Shown: positions 22,656 to 31,260 of the stretch, piece after piece
Layout: every line of letters begins with the position of its first letter
Numbering within the stretch: the stretch's first letter is position 1
Assembly: GCA_947175015.1 (NCBI GenBank)
Contig: CAMWLE010000030.1
Span: forward strand, 1-36,181
Length of the DNA stretch: 36,181 nucleotides
From: an uncultured bacterium
Lineage (GTDB): Bacteria; Bacillota; Clostridia; Lachnospirales; Lachnospiraceae
Direction: 5' to 3'
Translations under genes and position numbers: made by a program
The notes under the pieces: model-generated
Seen by the model: the letters and a program-made list of their open reading frames with translations, nothing else
What the model was told of the DNA's origin: nothing
The model's database searches: none

Positions 22656-24998
22656 TTATTCTCCCGCAAGCAGCACTTTGGGAGCGATTTTTCTAATTCT
22701 GAGGGATAACAAACAGGCAGTTATAAAGGCAAACAATATAAGTCCGATGCCTGCAATGGCAATAAAACCGACAGGGACAGTAAAGGTACATTTTACAATA
22801 CCAATGCTGCTTAGAAACAGGGCGGTCAAAGGATTGATGACCAGGGAATTTACAATAAGACCCACAATGGTCGAAAGTATAATTGCGGGCATAAGGCTGA
22901 GAGCTGTTTGCAGAATCAGTTGTCTTGTAGTGAATCCAAGGGCTTTCAGTATCCCATAATCGCGTTTCTTATTATTTAACATGGTCCTTACAAGGAGATA
23001 TAGAACGAATACAATTACCAGGGCGCTTAATACGAAAATGGCCATAACGATGATTGTTATCAGCGAAATATACACGGCAGTGAAGCCGTTCATTACTGAT
23101 AAAATACTGATAGTTGAGTTTATGTTGTCTCCGAACTGTTCAGTGATTTCGGCATGAAAAGTGTCTATGTCAACTTCTTCCACAACATTGATGTAATAGC
23201 TTGCGTTTTGAAGCTCCCCCATACGCTCATATCCGCTGCGGGTGAGCAGACAATCTCTTCCCAGATTGTTGCTCATCTGTGTAAGGCCGGTTATGATGTA
23301 GCTTGCTTCTTTTCCGCTTGCAGTGATCGTTATCTCACTGCCGGGTTTTAATCCCTGTTCTCTGGCGTATTTGGCGCCTATGGCAATCTCGTTATCATAT
23401 TTTGGAAATCTTCCCTGGAATACAATACTTTGATTGGTTATTTTGGAAAAGTCATCACAAATGATTGCTATCAGTTCTAAGCCTTCTGTATGGCTCACAG
23501 CAAGGGTATTGTAAAGATAAATTTCTTCCACCTGTTCATTGGTGTTGAGGCTGTCTAAGAAATTTTTCTCAATTGCCCCATTCACATTGACGCAGCTATC
23601 CGCTGTTTCCCCTACCACAAGATTCAGAAAAGGTGTCACATCTGTTATAACATTTTCTACCATTAATCCTGAGAACACGATTACCAGAGAAAGCATCAAC
23701 ATGGTGATGCAGACGGTTATGGTATATTTCATTCCGGAAAGTGTTGTTTTCACGGCAAGAGCAAGAGAAAGTGGTGCATTGGTTTCCTCAAGCGGAAAGT
23801 GATTGCGTTTGAAGTTATGGGTCTGAACACCCTGGCGAAGTGCAACAATAGGTTCTGCGTTCCGAATTCTGCGGCAGGAAAACCATACCACCACAGCGAC
23901 TGCAGTCCATGCAATGACAAGAGTATCCAACATCGGCAATGGCAGAAAACGAATCTGGTAGGGGATGCCTGTCTGGGAACCCATCATGGTATTCACAAAT
24001 GGAAACAAACTGTAGGAAATACCAACTCCCGCCATGGCCGCAATCAGGCAACTTCCTGAAAACTGTAATATAAGGGCTCCGGTTAATTGACGGTTTGTGT
24101 AGCCGATTGCTTTGAGTACACCAAGATTTTTCATATTTTCCTGTATGTAGTTGGCGATATTGGACGCAATCACTATAAGGGCGATCAAGAGAATTAGAAA
24201 AGCCATTGCACTGATGATACCCGAACAGATCATTTGCGAAATATAGCGGGCTTGCGCCACAATCGTATAGGAATTACTGGATTTGCGCGCAGAGGGGTAG
24301 CGGGATGAAATGATATTTTTCAACATGGTTTCGTAATCTTCGCTTTGTGATTTGTCAGTGATTCGGACAGAACAGAGCAGGGATTTCGGCGCATAACCCA
24401 TTTCTGCAAGGGCTTTGTAGTTATCCTCTGTCAAAACAAGTTCACACATACCGCAGTTATGGGAGCCGCCCATAATGCTGTTGAAGAAACCACATACAAT
24501 GTAGGACATTTCATTGTTGCCGATGGTAATTTTTACGGTATTTCCGATGGCAATGTCCTCCGATTTATACAGTATGGGCATATAGATTCCGCTTGTAAAT
24601 GCACTGTCTTCCACGATTTCAACTCTACCGACAGAACGGGAAACAGCGGTCTGTTTCTCCAGGATGACCAGATTGGAATTAAGTTCTCCGTTGTTATATG
24701 GAAATAAACCCATCGTCTGCATGGAATCATCTAATGAGAAATCAGTTGTACGTTCATCGCTTTCCAGAGTTTGTATCAGAAATTCCCGCATTTCCGTACT
24801 GGCTCCGTCGACCACAAGAGTGACATGTTCCGCATTTAGCTTATCGTGGTAGCGGTCAAAATTCTGTTTGTAGTCCATAGACAATATAAGCCATAAATTG
24901 AGCATACATGCTGCCAATAATATCAATATGATAATAGTGCTTGTCTGTCCTTTTGATCTGCGCAGATTGGCGCATGCAAGAAGAAAACTTATTCTCAT
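22656..24998 (-). CDS. ABC transporter permease, FtsX/MacB type
   Basis: 780-aa permease. The start at 24998 (MRISFLLACANLRRSKGQ) comes one base after the ATPase stop, with GGGGTGG upstream, implying translational coupling. One N-terminal helix, a large extracytoplasmic domain (about 50-270), three helices containing NLGVLKAIGYTNRQL, then a second helix with an extracytoplasmic domain and three final helices containing KRDYGILKALGFTTRQL. This duplicated FtsX organisation with two large outside domains is typical of transporters handling peptides or lipids at the membrane, including lantibiotic or bacitracin-type resistance pumps. Substrate unknown; co-encoded two-component genes suggest drug or peptide response. 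Confidence 0.85.
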   Translation of the reverse strand: MRISFLLACANLRRSKGQTSTIIILILLAACMLNLWLILSMDYKQNFDRYHDKLNAEHVTLVVDGASTEMREFLIQTLESDERTTDFSLDDSMQTMGLFPYNNGELNSNLVILEKQTAVSRSVGRVEIVEDSAFTSGIYMPILYKSEDIAIGNTVKITIGNNEMSYIVCGFFNSIMGGSHNCGMCELVLTEDNYKALAEMGYAPKSLLCSVRITDKSQSEDYETMLKNIISSRYPSARKSSNSYTIVAQARYISQMICSGIISAMAFLILLIALIVIASNIANYIQENMKNLGVLKAIGYTNRQLTGALILQFSGSCLIAAMAGVGISYSLFPFVNTMMGSQTGIPYQIRFLPLPMLDTLVIAWTAVAVVVWFSCRRIRNAEPIVALRQGVQTHNFKRNHFPLEETNAPLSLALAVKTTLSGMKYTITVCITMLMLSLVIVFSGLMVENVITDVTPFLNLVVGETADSCVNVNGAIEKNFLDSLNTNEQVEEIYLYNTLAVSHTEGLELIAIICDDFSKITNQSIVFQGRFPKYDNEIAIGAKYAREQGLKPGSEITITASGKEASYIITGLTQMSNNLGRDCLLTRSGYERMGELQNASYYINVVEEVDIDTFHAEITEQFGDNINSTISILSVMNGFTAVYISLITIIVMAIFVLSALVIVFVLYLLVRTMLNNKKRDYGILKALGFTTRQLILQTALSLMPAIILSTIVGLIVNSLVINPLTALFLSSIGIVKCTFTVPVGFIAIAGIGLILFAFITACLLSLRIRKIAPKVLLAGE

Positions 24999-24999
24999 A

Positions 25000-25758
25000 T
25001 TACCACCCCATTTCTGTAAGGAAGGCAGAGAGCTTTTCATGTCTGGCCCTATGACCATGGACGTATTTACCCAAATCGCATTCTCCTAATATAACACCGT
25101 CTTTCAAGTACAGGATGCGATTACCGCGTCGGGCGGAACGCATATCATGTGTAACCATGACGACACTTTGCCCCTGTTCATTAAATTTAGTCAGTGTATC
25201 AAGAACATCCAATCCTGTTTTGGAATTCAGGGCGCCGGTGGGTTCATCTGCAAACAGAATTTCAGGGGAGTTGATCAGTGCCCGGACAATGCCTGCACGC
25301 TGTGCTTCGCCGCCGGAAATCTGTGAGGGGAATTTTTTCTGAGTTTCTTCGGAGATATCTACTGCTTTACATAATTCTCTGGCATGTCGGATCAGTGCCT
25401 TTTTGTCTCTGCTTACGAGAAATCCCGCAGAGAGTATATTATCCATTACGCTCATTCCGTCGATCAGATAAATTTGCTGAAATACAAATCCACATGCGCT
25501 GCGTCTGAAAATTGCAAGTTCATCAGGACTTAGGTCAGAAATGGCCCTGCCTCCATAAGTGATTGTGCCCAGAGAGGGGGTATCCATTCCTGATAGCGTA
25601 TATAAAAGGGTGGATTTTCCGGCGCCGCTTGCCCCCATGATAACGGTGAAGTCGCCTTTGTAGAGCTGCAAGTCAATATTTTTCAGAACATGCTGCATAA
25701 CTCCGCCGTTTGAAAAGGATTTACTCAGTTTTTCGGTTTTTATTAGTGTTTCTTTCAT
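25000..25758 (-). CDS. ABC transporter ATP-binding protein
   Basis: 252-aa ATPase starting at 25758 (MKETLIKTEKLSKSF) behind AGGAGG. Walker A GASGAGKST, Q-loop region FVFQQIYLI, signature ISGGEAQRAGI, Walker B ILFADEPTGAL and H-loop VTHD are all intact. The sequence belongs to the MacB/LolD/BceA class that pairs with FtsX-type permeases, consistent with the next gene. A promoter with phased direct repeats lies between the kinase stop and this gene, so ATPase and permease may be induced separately from the two-component genes. Confidence 0.92.
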   Translation of the reverse strand: MKETLIKTEKLSKSFSNGGVMQHVLKNIDLQLYKGDFTVIMGASGAGKSTLLYTLSGMDTPSLGTITYGGRAISDLSPDELAIFRRSACGFVFQQIYLIDGMSVMDNILSAGFLVSRDKKALIRHARELCKAVDISEETQKKFPSQISGGEAQRAGIVRALINSPEILFADEPTGALNSKTGLDVLDTLTKFNEQGQSVVMVTHDMRSARRGNRILYLKDGVILGECDLGKYVHGHRARHEKLSAFLTEMGW

Positions 25759-25815
25759 TAAGAAAACCTCCTGTTTAGCATATTGCATAGGATGGCCAGC
25801 CAGTTAATAAGATTC

Positions 25816-25869
25816 ATTTTAGCGATATCATTCTTAAATGTCTTTAGGCAATTCTTAATGAATCCTTAA
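25816..25869 (-). promoter_or_regulatory. ABC-operon promoter with three phased direct repeats
   Basis: Minus-strand -35 AAGACA (25844-25839), 17-nt spacer, -10 TAAAAT (25821-25816). Repeats, written on the plus strand, are ATTCTTAA (25830-25837), ATTCTTAA (25851-25858) and ATCCTTAA (25862-25869), spaced 21 and 11 bp, close to whole helical turns. This is how OmpR-type regulators bind, so the adjacent response regulator is the likely ligand. Confidence 0.6.
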
Positions 25870-27143
25870 ATTGCACCGCTTAAAGGGATTGAGACTGTTG
25901 CTATGAGTCCGTTACATCCGTTTTGGATGGTGAGTATTCCACGCATTTTTTTCATAAAATAGTCGGAGATATATAGTCCCAGACCTGCGCCCTCAATGTC
26001 ATCTGTATGGCTGCCACGTTTGAATTTATCCTTTAGAAAAGGTAGTTCCGACTTATTGACACCACCGCCATAATCTTCGATATCAACCATGAGATGGGTG
26101 CTGTTTCTGTATATCCTCAGGTCGATGTTCGTATGTGCATATTTATAGGAGTTGGCAAAAATATTATCAAATACCTGTTGTAAACGAAGTTTGTCAGCAT
26201 ATAAGAGGCAGACAGGAATATCAGGAATTGCCGCAAGGTGAAGGTAGTCGGAATTTTCAAGTAAAGATTTCAGTTCCGTACTTTCCATATCCGCAGGTGT
26301 CACAGAAAGCTGCTTTAAGTCTTCCAGCGTTGCCGTGAACAGGTTGGTGATAAGGGTATTAATCTGATCGGCTTTGTGGATAATCTGCATATAATTTTCT
26401 TTGAGCTTCTCGCTGTCCGTAAGTGCGTTACCCAGTTCTGAAGCAGCTTTGATGCTTGCAACGGGTGTCTTAATATCATGGGAAAGTTTTGCCACAAGTT
26501 CCTTCTTGCTTGCATCGGCTTCTGCCTCGGCAATACGTGCTTTCTTGAGTTCGGTGCGCATGAGGTCAAAACTTTCCGTAAATGAACCAAAAAGATTTTG
26601 CCTGTCCATTTCAAGGGGAATGTCAAGATTACCGCCTGCAACGCGCCGGGCAAAATTTTTCAGTTTACTAAAAGGTTTTATGATCGTGTGGTTTAAATAT
26701 ATGCTGTAACAGATGCAAATACAGCATTGTACGAATATGGCAGCGGAGAAAATGATGACAGCGGTTTGCTTTTGTTTTTGAAAGAGTTGGGCGCTATGGC
26801 TGTATATAATAATTTTGCCTGCGGCTGTCCGGTCGGTTGCAGCAGCAATTTTAATATCAAGAATGGTATCCTGGTGAATGATTGCTGCGTTCAGGCTTTC
26901 ACTTAAACCATCCTTTGTCTTGAACAGGACAGCACCGTTGTTATCAAGAACAACATAGTCAAGGGCTGTTTGGTTTGTGTGGTGTTCTATCATGTTCCAA
27001 TCCATTTGCACTGACTGTACTGCTTCGTTGATTGCAACGGCATCCTGTAGATTGTCTGAATCTTGTATTGCAAATGCAATGAGAACGGCAAGTTCTATTG
27101 CAAAGATAAGGACCAGACCGATTGGAAAAATATGTTTTTTCAT
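25866..27143 (-). CDS. Sensor histidine kinase
   Basis: 425 aa from the ATG at 27143, which overlaps the response-regulator stop (ATGA) with GGAGGG upstream. Two membrane helices (about 5-26 and 127-150) enclose a 100-residue extracytoplasmic sensor. A HAMP linker follows (about 150-205), then the H-box KLSHDIKTPVAS (His222), N-box FDNIFANSYKYA and ATP-lid glycines DYGGGV and GAGLGLYIS. The large sensor domain sets it apart from intramembrane BceS-type kinases, so it may detect its signal directly. It presumably phosphorylates Asp53 of the co-encoded regulator. Confidence 0.9.
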   Translation of the reverse strand: MKKHIFPIGLVLIFAIELAVLIAFAIQDSDNLQDAVAINEAVQSVQMDWNMIEHHTNQTALDYVVLDNNGAVLFKTKDGLSESLNAAIIHQDTILDIKIAAATDRTAAGKIIIYSHSAQLFQKQKQTAVIIFSAAIFVQCCICICYSIYLNHTIIKPFSKLKNFARRVAGGNLDIPLEMDRQNLFGSFTESFDLMRTELKKARIAEAEADASKKELVAKLSHDIKTPVASIKAASELGNALTDSEKLKENYMQIIHKADQINTLITNLFTATLEDLKQLSVTPADMESTELKSLLENSDYLHLAAIPDIPVCLLYADKLRLQQVFDNIFANSYKYAHTNIDLRIYRNSTHLMVDIEDYGGGVNKSELPFLKDKFKRGSHTDDIEGAGLGLYISDYFMKKMRGILTIQNGCNGLIATVSIPLSGAI

Positions 27144-27820
27144 TGTATCCCTCCGATGAATTTGTAGCCATCGCCCCAAACAGTAATAATGTATTCGGGT
27201 TTACCCGGTTCACATTCAATTGCTTCCCGTAGTTTTCGGATATGTACGTTGAGTGTGCCGTCGCCTGTGAACTTGTCTTCCCAAACATTTTCAAATAATT
27301 CCTGTTTGGAGATGACTCTGTTTCTATTTTGGATGAGATAAGATAGCAGTTTGAATTCCAGGGAGGTGAGTTTGACGGGATTACCCGCAATTAGTACTTG
27401 TTTTGCATGGAAATTGATTGTAAGTCTGCCATCGGAATATTCCATATCTGCATGTTGGCAATAACGTTTCAGCACTACTTTAACTTTTGCGGACAGTACG
27501 CTGAGGGAATATGGTTTTTGCACATAGTCATCGCCTCCTATGTGCAGTGCCATCAGCTTATCATCATCACTGGTACGGGCAGAAATAAATAAAATAGGGA
27601 TATCTGTTGTCTCGCGGAGCTCTTTGCACAGTTCAAATCCGCTGCCGTCGCCCAGATTGATATCCAGGAGCAGCAGTTTCGCTTTGTTGTGGATGAAGAA
27701 TTCCCGGCACTCTGCAGCAGTATACACAACCGCTGTTTTTACACCGAACAGGTTAAAGTATTCTGCAGTGCTGTCTGCGAGCAGTTTCTCATCATCAATG
27801 ATCAAACAATCGTATTTCAT
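27140..27820 (-). CDS. OmpR-family response regulator
   Basis: 226 aa. Receiver domain with acidic pair Asp9-Asp10, phosphoacceptor Asp53 (LLLLDINLGDGSG), the conserved Ser/Thr-type position in FISAR and Lys in VQKPY. C-terminal winged helix with LTSLEFKLLSYLIQNRNRVISKQEL and the recognition part TLNVHIRKLREAI. AGGAGG precedes the start. First gene of the regulator-kinase-ATPase-permease series. Direct repeats before the ATPase gene and a palindrome in its own leader are candidate binding sites. Confidence 0.93.
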   Translation of the reverse strand: MKYDCLIIDDEKLLADSTAEYFNLFGVKTAVVYTAAECREFFIHNKAKLLLLDINLGDGSGFELCKELRETTDIPILFISARTSDDDKLMALHIGGDDYVQKPYSLSVLSAKVKVVLKRYCQHADMEYSDGRLTINFHAKQVLIAGNPVKLTSLEFKLLSYLIQNRNRVISKQELFENVWEDKFTGDGTLNVHIRKLREAIECEPGKPEYIITVWGDGYKFIGGIQ

Positions 27821-27840
27821 GATTGGCCTCCTGTTATATA

Positions 27841-27857
27841 GATGCCATTATGGCATC
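27841..27857. promoter_or_regulatory. Perfect palindrome in the response-regulator leader
   Basis: GATGCCAT and ATGGCATC (27841-27848, 27850-27857) flank a single base, between the promoter and the ribosome site of the response-regulator gene. Candidate operator or mRNA hairpin. Confidence 0.55.
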
Positions 27858-27891
27858 ATATGCCTGTACGGTACTGGATTGTACTGTGTCT

Positions 27892-27920
27892 ATTATAACT
27901 GGTAAAGCAAACCATAGCAA
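27892..27920 (-). promoter_or_regulatory. Promoter of the two-component operon
   Basis: Minus-strand -35 TTGCTA (27920-27915), 17-nt spacer containing TGGT/ACCA arms, -10 TATAAT (27897-27892). Leader of about 65 nt to the start at 27820. The rest of the 27.8-28.1 kb gap, which serves two divergent genes, shows no clear plus-strand promoter. Confidence 0.7.
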
Positions 27921-28104
27921 TCAAAGAAAACAGAAAATGTAACATAAGTTGGGACGTGCCGTATCTATGAAAAAGTTGGAAAAGCAATCGGAAATTAAGC
28001 ATTTTGCATCATGCCATAAACTGTAAATTATGACAGTGAGGCTATACAAATGAAAGAAAATATGCTAAACTGGATAAAAGAAATTACGAAATGAGGATTA
28101 AAAT

Positions 28105-29148
28105 ATGGAAGAGACAAGAGAATCCGTCATAATGGATAATGTAGGCCAGGGAAATAATTTGAAGAAGGACAGAAAGCATTTTTCCAAGATCGGCTGGATG
28201 TATGTAGTGGGAACCATTGTGATTTATATAGTGCAGTTGGTACCTATTGCACTGGTTGAGTTTTTGCAGCCGGCATGGGCGTCGAATCCCAATGCAGCGT
28301 TGTTGGTGTCCATGCTTCCCATGTATCTCATTGGTATGCCTGTGCTGATTCTTCTGCTGAAACGCATTCCCGCAGAGCATCCGGAGCAACACAAGATGAA
28401 AACAGGGCAGTTTGTTGTGGCAGCGATCATGTGTTTTGCAATTGTGTATTTGTCCAATATTGTGGGAACTATCCTTACAACGATTATTGGTGCGCTGAAG
28501 GGCAGTGAGGTTCAAAATCAGATTTTGAATGTAACTGCTGATTTAAATTTATGGACAATATTTTTTATTATGGTAATCTGTGCCCCCTGTATAGAAGAGT
28601 TTGTATTCCGCAAGCTGCTGGTTGACAGAACCGTTCGTTATGGGCAGGGGGTGGCCATAGTGATATCCGGGCTTATGTTTGGATTATTTCATGGCAATTT
28701 GAACCAGTTTATGTATGCGTTTGTATTGGGAATGTTTCTGGCCTATCTGTATGTGAAGACAGGAAATTTGAAAATTACCATTGCCCTTCATATGTTGATT
28801 AATTTCTTTGGAGGTGTTGTGAGTTCCCTGCTGTTGAAGCTGATCAACCTGGACGAGTATTATAGTCTCGTGTCAGAAGGGATGGATATGGATATTATGA
28901 TGAATTATTTCATGGAGCATCTGGCAGGCTGGATTGTCTACATGATTTATATTCTCTTTGTTCTTGGAGTTACAATAGCGGGAACAGTACTGCTGATTGT
29001 AAATCTGGTGAAGAAGAAATTTTTCTTAGGCAGAGGCGCGGTTACGATTCCAAAGGGGAAAAGGTTTTCAACGGTAATTCTGAATGTAGGAATGAGCGTT
29101 TACTGTATTATCTGGATTGCGACAATCGTTGCACAGTTGTTTATGTAA
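28105..29148 (+). CDS. CPBP family intramembrane metalloprotease
   Basis: 347-aa polytopic membrane protein with about eight helices. The three CPBP (Abi/CAAX protease) motifs are in order: EEFVFRKLL (EExxxR), FGLFHGNLNQ (FxxxH) and HMLINFFGG (HxxxN), lying in the membrane where they form the active site. Family members process prenylated proteins in eukaryotes; in Firmicutes they are linked to bacteriocin self-immunity or membrane protein turnover. It is transcribed away from the transporter operon, so co-function in peptide defence is possible but unproven. GAGGA precedes the ATG. Confidence 0.88.
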   Translation: MEETRESVIMDNVGQGNNLKKDRKHFSKIGWMYVVGTIVIYIVQLVPIALVEFLQPAWASNPNAALLVSMLPMYLIGMPVLILLLKRIPAEHPEQHKMKTGQFVVAAIMCFAIVYLSNIVGTILTTIIGALKGSEVQNQILNVTADLNLWTIFFIMVICAPCIEEFVFRKLLVDRTVRYGQGVAIVISGLMFGLFHGNLNQFMYAFVLGMFLAYLYVKTGNLKITIALHMLINFFGGVVSSLLLKLINLDEYYSLVSEGMDMDIMMNYFMEHLAGWIVYMIYILFVLGVTIAGTVLLIVNLVKKKFFLGRGAVTIPKGKRFSTVILNVGMSVYCIIWIATIVAQLFM

Positions 29149-29226
29149 GTGTGTACCAATTGTGTGTGTAGCCGTTGGCGGCATGGTTGAAAGTGTGAAG
29201 GAAATGAAGAAGTTCTAAGCATTATA

Positions 29227-29295
29227 AGAATGCAAGTGAACAGGCTTGCTTTGGGCAGCGTACTTCCGGACTTGCACCAGTTCATTGATTGGCTG
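29227..29295 (+). repeat. Structured intergenic element, first-half copy
   Basis: AAGTGAACAGGCTTGCTTTG through TTCCGGACTTGCACCAGTTCATTGATTG matches 5900-5957 with substitutions that keep the AAGTGA/TTGCTT pairing by G-T pairs. A possible degenerate second-half copy (GCCGTTGGCGGC then GAAAGTGTGA) lies just before it at about 29170-29205. Confidence 0.55.
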
Positions 29296-29296
29296 A

Positions 29297-29325
29297 GCTT
29301 CGGCAGGAGGAACGGATGCCGAAGC
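29297..29325 (+). promoter_or_regulatory. Hairpin enclosing a strong ribosome binding site
   Basis: GCTTCGGC (29297-29304) and GCCGAAGC (29318-29325) are exact inverted repeats. The 13-nt loop holds AGGAGG (29305-29310) and the first two bases of an in-frame ATG at 29316. Folding would hide this start of the thioesterase gene. Confidence 0.6.
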
Positions 29326-29357
29326 AGTATGGCTGGGAGTTTGAAAGGAATTTTGTT

Positions 29358-30065
29358 ATGTATACATTTGAGAGCAGGATTAGATACAGCGAGACAGACA
29401 GTGAGGGGAAGCTTACGATGGCTTCCCTTATCAACTATTTTCAGGATTGTTCCACATTTCATTCAGAGGATCTGCACTTGGGAGTGGAGTATCTGAAGAA
29501 AGAACATCTGGTGTGGGTATTGTCTTCCTGGCAGATTGTAGTAGAGCGTTATCCCTGGTTGGGAGAGAAGGTTGTCATCGGCACATTGCCTTATGACGTG
29601 AAGGGGTTTCTGGGATATCGGAATTTTGCCATGTTGGATGAAAAAGGAGAATACATCGCAAAAGCGAATTCCCTGTGGAGCCTGCTGAACACGGAAACAG
29701 GCCGGCCGGCCACGGTCACACAGGCGATGCTGGACGGCTATGTGCTTGGGGAAAAATTGGACATGGAATATGCACCGCGCAAGATTGCGGTGCCTGAAGG
29801 CGGTATGTCAGGAGAGGCTGTTGTAGTGCGCAAGCATCATCTGGACACCAATCATCATGTCAATAATCAGCAGTTTATTGACATGGCCATGGAGTATCTG
29901 CCGGAGCAGTTCGAGGTGGGACAGGTCAGAGCGGAATATAAGAAGCAGGCGTTTCTGAATGATATATTGATACCCTATGTGGCAAGTGGCGGCGGAACCT
30001 ATACCATTGCATTGCAGGACGAAGGGGGCAGACCCTATGCTGTAGTGGAGGTATGCGGGAAGTAA
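29358..30065 (+). CDS. Acyl-ACP thioesterase
   Basis: 235-aa double hot-dog-fold hydrolase releasing fatty acids from acyl carrier protein. From 29358 it begins MYTFESRIRYSETDSEGK, the usual start of Lachnospiraceae homologues, with AAAGGA upstream. A start at 29316 has a better AGGAGG and would add 14 residues, so both may be used. Active-site block DTNHHVNNQQFIDMAMEYLP corresponds to the plant FatA/FatB DxNxHVNN motif, and the N-terminal half has TMASLINYFQDCSTFHSEDL. Likely sets chain length of free fatty acids or supplies membrane precursors. Gene context (CPBP before, CvfB after) is uninformative. Confidence 0.9.
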   Translation: MYTFESRIRYSETDSEGKLTMASLINYFQDCSTFHSEDLHLGVEYLKKEHLVWVLSSWQIVVERYPWLGEKVVIGTLPYDVKGFLGYRNFAMLDEKGEYIAKANSLWSLLNTETGRPATVTQAMLDGYVLGEKLDMEYAPRKIAVPEGGMSGEAVVVRKHHLDTNHHVNNQQFIDMAMEYLPEQFEVGQVRAEYKKQAFLNDILIPYVASGGGTYTIALQDEGGRPYAVVEVCGK

Positions 30066-30129
30066 ATCCCAGGAAGTCTAAATCATCGCCGGAAGAACAT
30101 AAGTACATTATTTTCCGGGGGTGAGAAAG

Positions 30130-30174
30130 TTCATTGATTGTTTGTGCCGTTGAAGCGGCTTGACTGGAAGTGAG
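30130..30174 (+). repeat. Structured intergenic element, copy upstream of cvfB
   Basis: TTCATTGATTGTTTGTG, hairpin GCCG/CGGC (30146-30149 with 30156-30159), TTGACTGGAAGTGAG. Best match to 5950-5996. It ends about 12 nt before the cvfB start and provides part of its ribosome-site region. Confidence 0.65.
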
Positions 30175-30185
30175 AGGATACGGAA

Positions 30186-31028
30186 ATGATTCGTTTAGGA
30201 GAGAAACAGGAACTTGTGATTGTAAAGAAAGTAGAATTTGGCGTGTATTTGGCCGTTTCAACGGAAAGTGCCCAGGAAAGAGTGCTGCTTCCGGCAAAAC
30301 AGGTGCCGGAGGGAAGTGAACTGGGCGATGTTATTGAGGTGTTTATTTACCGTGATTCCAGTGACAGGCTCATTGCCACCACCAGGGAGCCGAAGCTGAA
30401 ACTGGGAGAGGTGGCGGAATTAAAGGTGGCACAGGTTGGGAAATTCGGCGCATTTTTGAACTGGGGACTGGAGAAGGATCTGCTGCTTCCTTTTAAGCAG
30501 CAGAGAGGCAGGGTGGACCAGGGGAATCAGGTGTTGGTTTCACTTTACATTGATAAAAGCGACCGGCTCTGCGCTACCATGAATGTATATGAAAATCTGC
30601 GTACAGACAGTCCTTATGGGCTGGAGGACAGAGTGACCGGGCGTGTCTATGAGCTGAGTGACAATTTTGGCGCTTTTGTGGCAGTGGATAATCAATATTC
30701 CGCGCTGATACCTCAGAAAGAGTTGTATGGAAAGGTAGAATTGGGGAAGGATATATCTGCCCGTGTCATTCAGGTACGTGAAGACGGCAAGCTGACCCTG
30801 AGTATTCGGGAGAAGGCGTATCTGCAGATGGATCAGGATGCGCAGGAGCTGCTGTCCATCCTTGACAGTTATGACGGTGTTCTTCCCTTTAATGATAAAG
30901 CATCCCCGGAAATCATTCGGCGGGAGACCGGTATGAGCAAGAATGAATTCAAGCGTGCGGTGGGCAGATTGCTGAAAGAAGGTAAGATAGAGATAAAAGG
31001 GAATGAGATACGGCGGTTAGGCGGTTGA
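30186..31028 (+). CDS. cvfB: CvfB/YitL family S1-like RNA-binding protein
   Basis: 280 aa. N-terminal S1-like modules (GEKQELVIVKKVEFGVYLAV; GEVAELKVAQVGKFGAFLNWGLEKDLLLPF; DRVTGRVYELSDNFGAFVAVDNQYSALIP) are followed by a winged-helix end (DGVLPFNDKASPEIIRRETGMSKNEFKRAVGRLLKEGKIEI). This order defines CvfB, a conserved RNA-binding protein that affects virulence gene expression in Staphylococcus aureus; B. subtilis YitL is the counterpart. Its RNA targets here are unknown. GTGAGAGGATACGG upstream is a modest ribosome site. Confidence 0.9.
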   Translation: MIRLGEKQELVIVKKVEFGVYLAVSTESAQERVLLPAKQVPEGSELGDVIEVFIYRDSSDRLIATTREPKLKLGEVAELKVAQVGKFGAFLNWGLEKDLLLPFKQQRGRVDQGNQVLVSLYIDKSDRLCATMNVYENLRTDSPYGLEDRVTGRVYELSDNFGAFVAVDNQYSALIPQKELYGKVELGKDISARVIQVREDGKLTLSIREKAYLQMDQDAQELLSILDSYDGVLPFNDKASPEIIRRETGMSKNEFKRAVGRLLKEGKIEIKGNEIRRLGG

Positions 31029-31101
31029 TGAGGGTTTATCGGTAGTTTTGGCAGTGCTTATCTCAGTGAATACAGGGAAAATGTTCATAGGTATTATATG
31101 A

Positions 31102-31188
31102 TTCAGGCTGCTTTTTTTGAAGCAGCCTGAAAGTGTAGCTGTTTGTAACTGTTGTGGCAATCGTACCTTGCAAAGCAGCAGTTACAAA
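31102..31188. terminator. Two consecutive hairpins between convergent cvfB and HD-Pnk genes
   Basis: Perfect 12-bp hairpin TTCAGGCTGCTT (31102-31113) with 31120-31131, loop TTTTTG. Then TTTGTAACTG (31142-31151) with CAGTTACAAA (31179-31188). Neither has a T-run directly after the stem, but their place between convergent stops suggests transcript ends for both strands. Nothing else is seen in 31029-31260. Confidence 0.6.
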
Positions 31189-31260
31189 GTTTGGAGCAAT
31201 GATATAAAAAAACATAACAGAAAAATATAGCAGAAAACAATCATTGTGAATTAAGGGCAA

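Noticed and set aside
22656..27820. Naming the module BceRSAB outright
   Set aside because: The kinase has a large extracytoplasmic sensor and the permease two large outside domains, unlike the BceS/BceB pattern; only a general drug- or peptide-response role is supported.
28084..28515. 143-aa minus-strand frame opposite the CPBP gene
   Set aside because: Antisense shadow; His/Asn-rich with no start context, whereas the plus-strand protein has all CPBP motifs.
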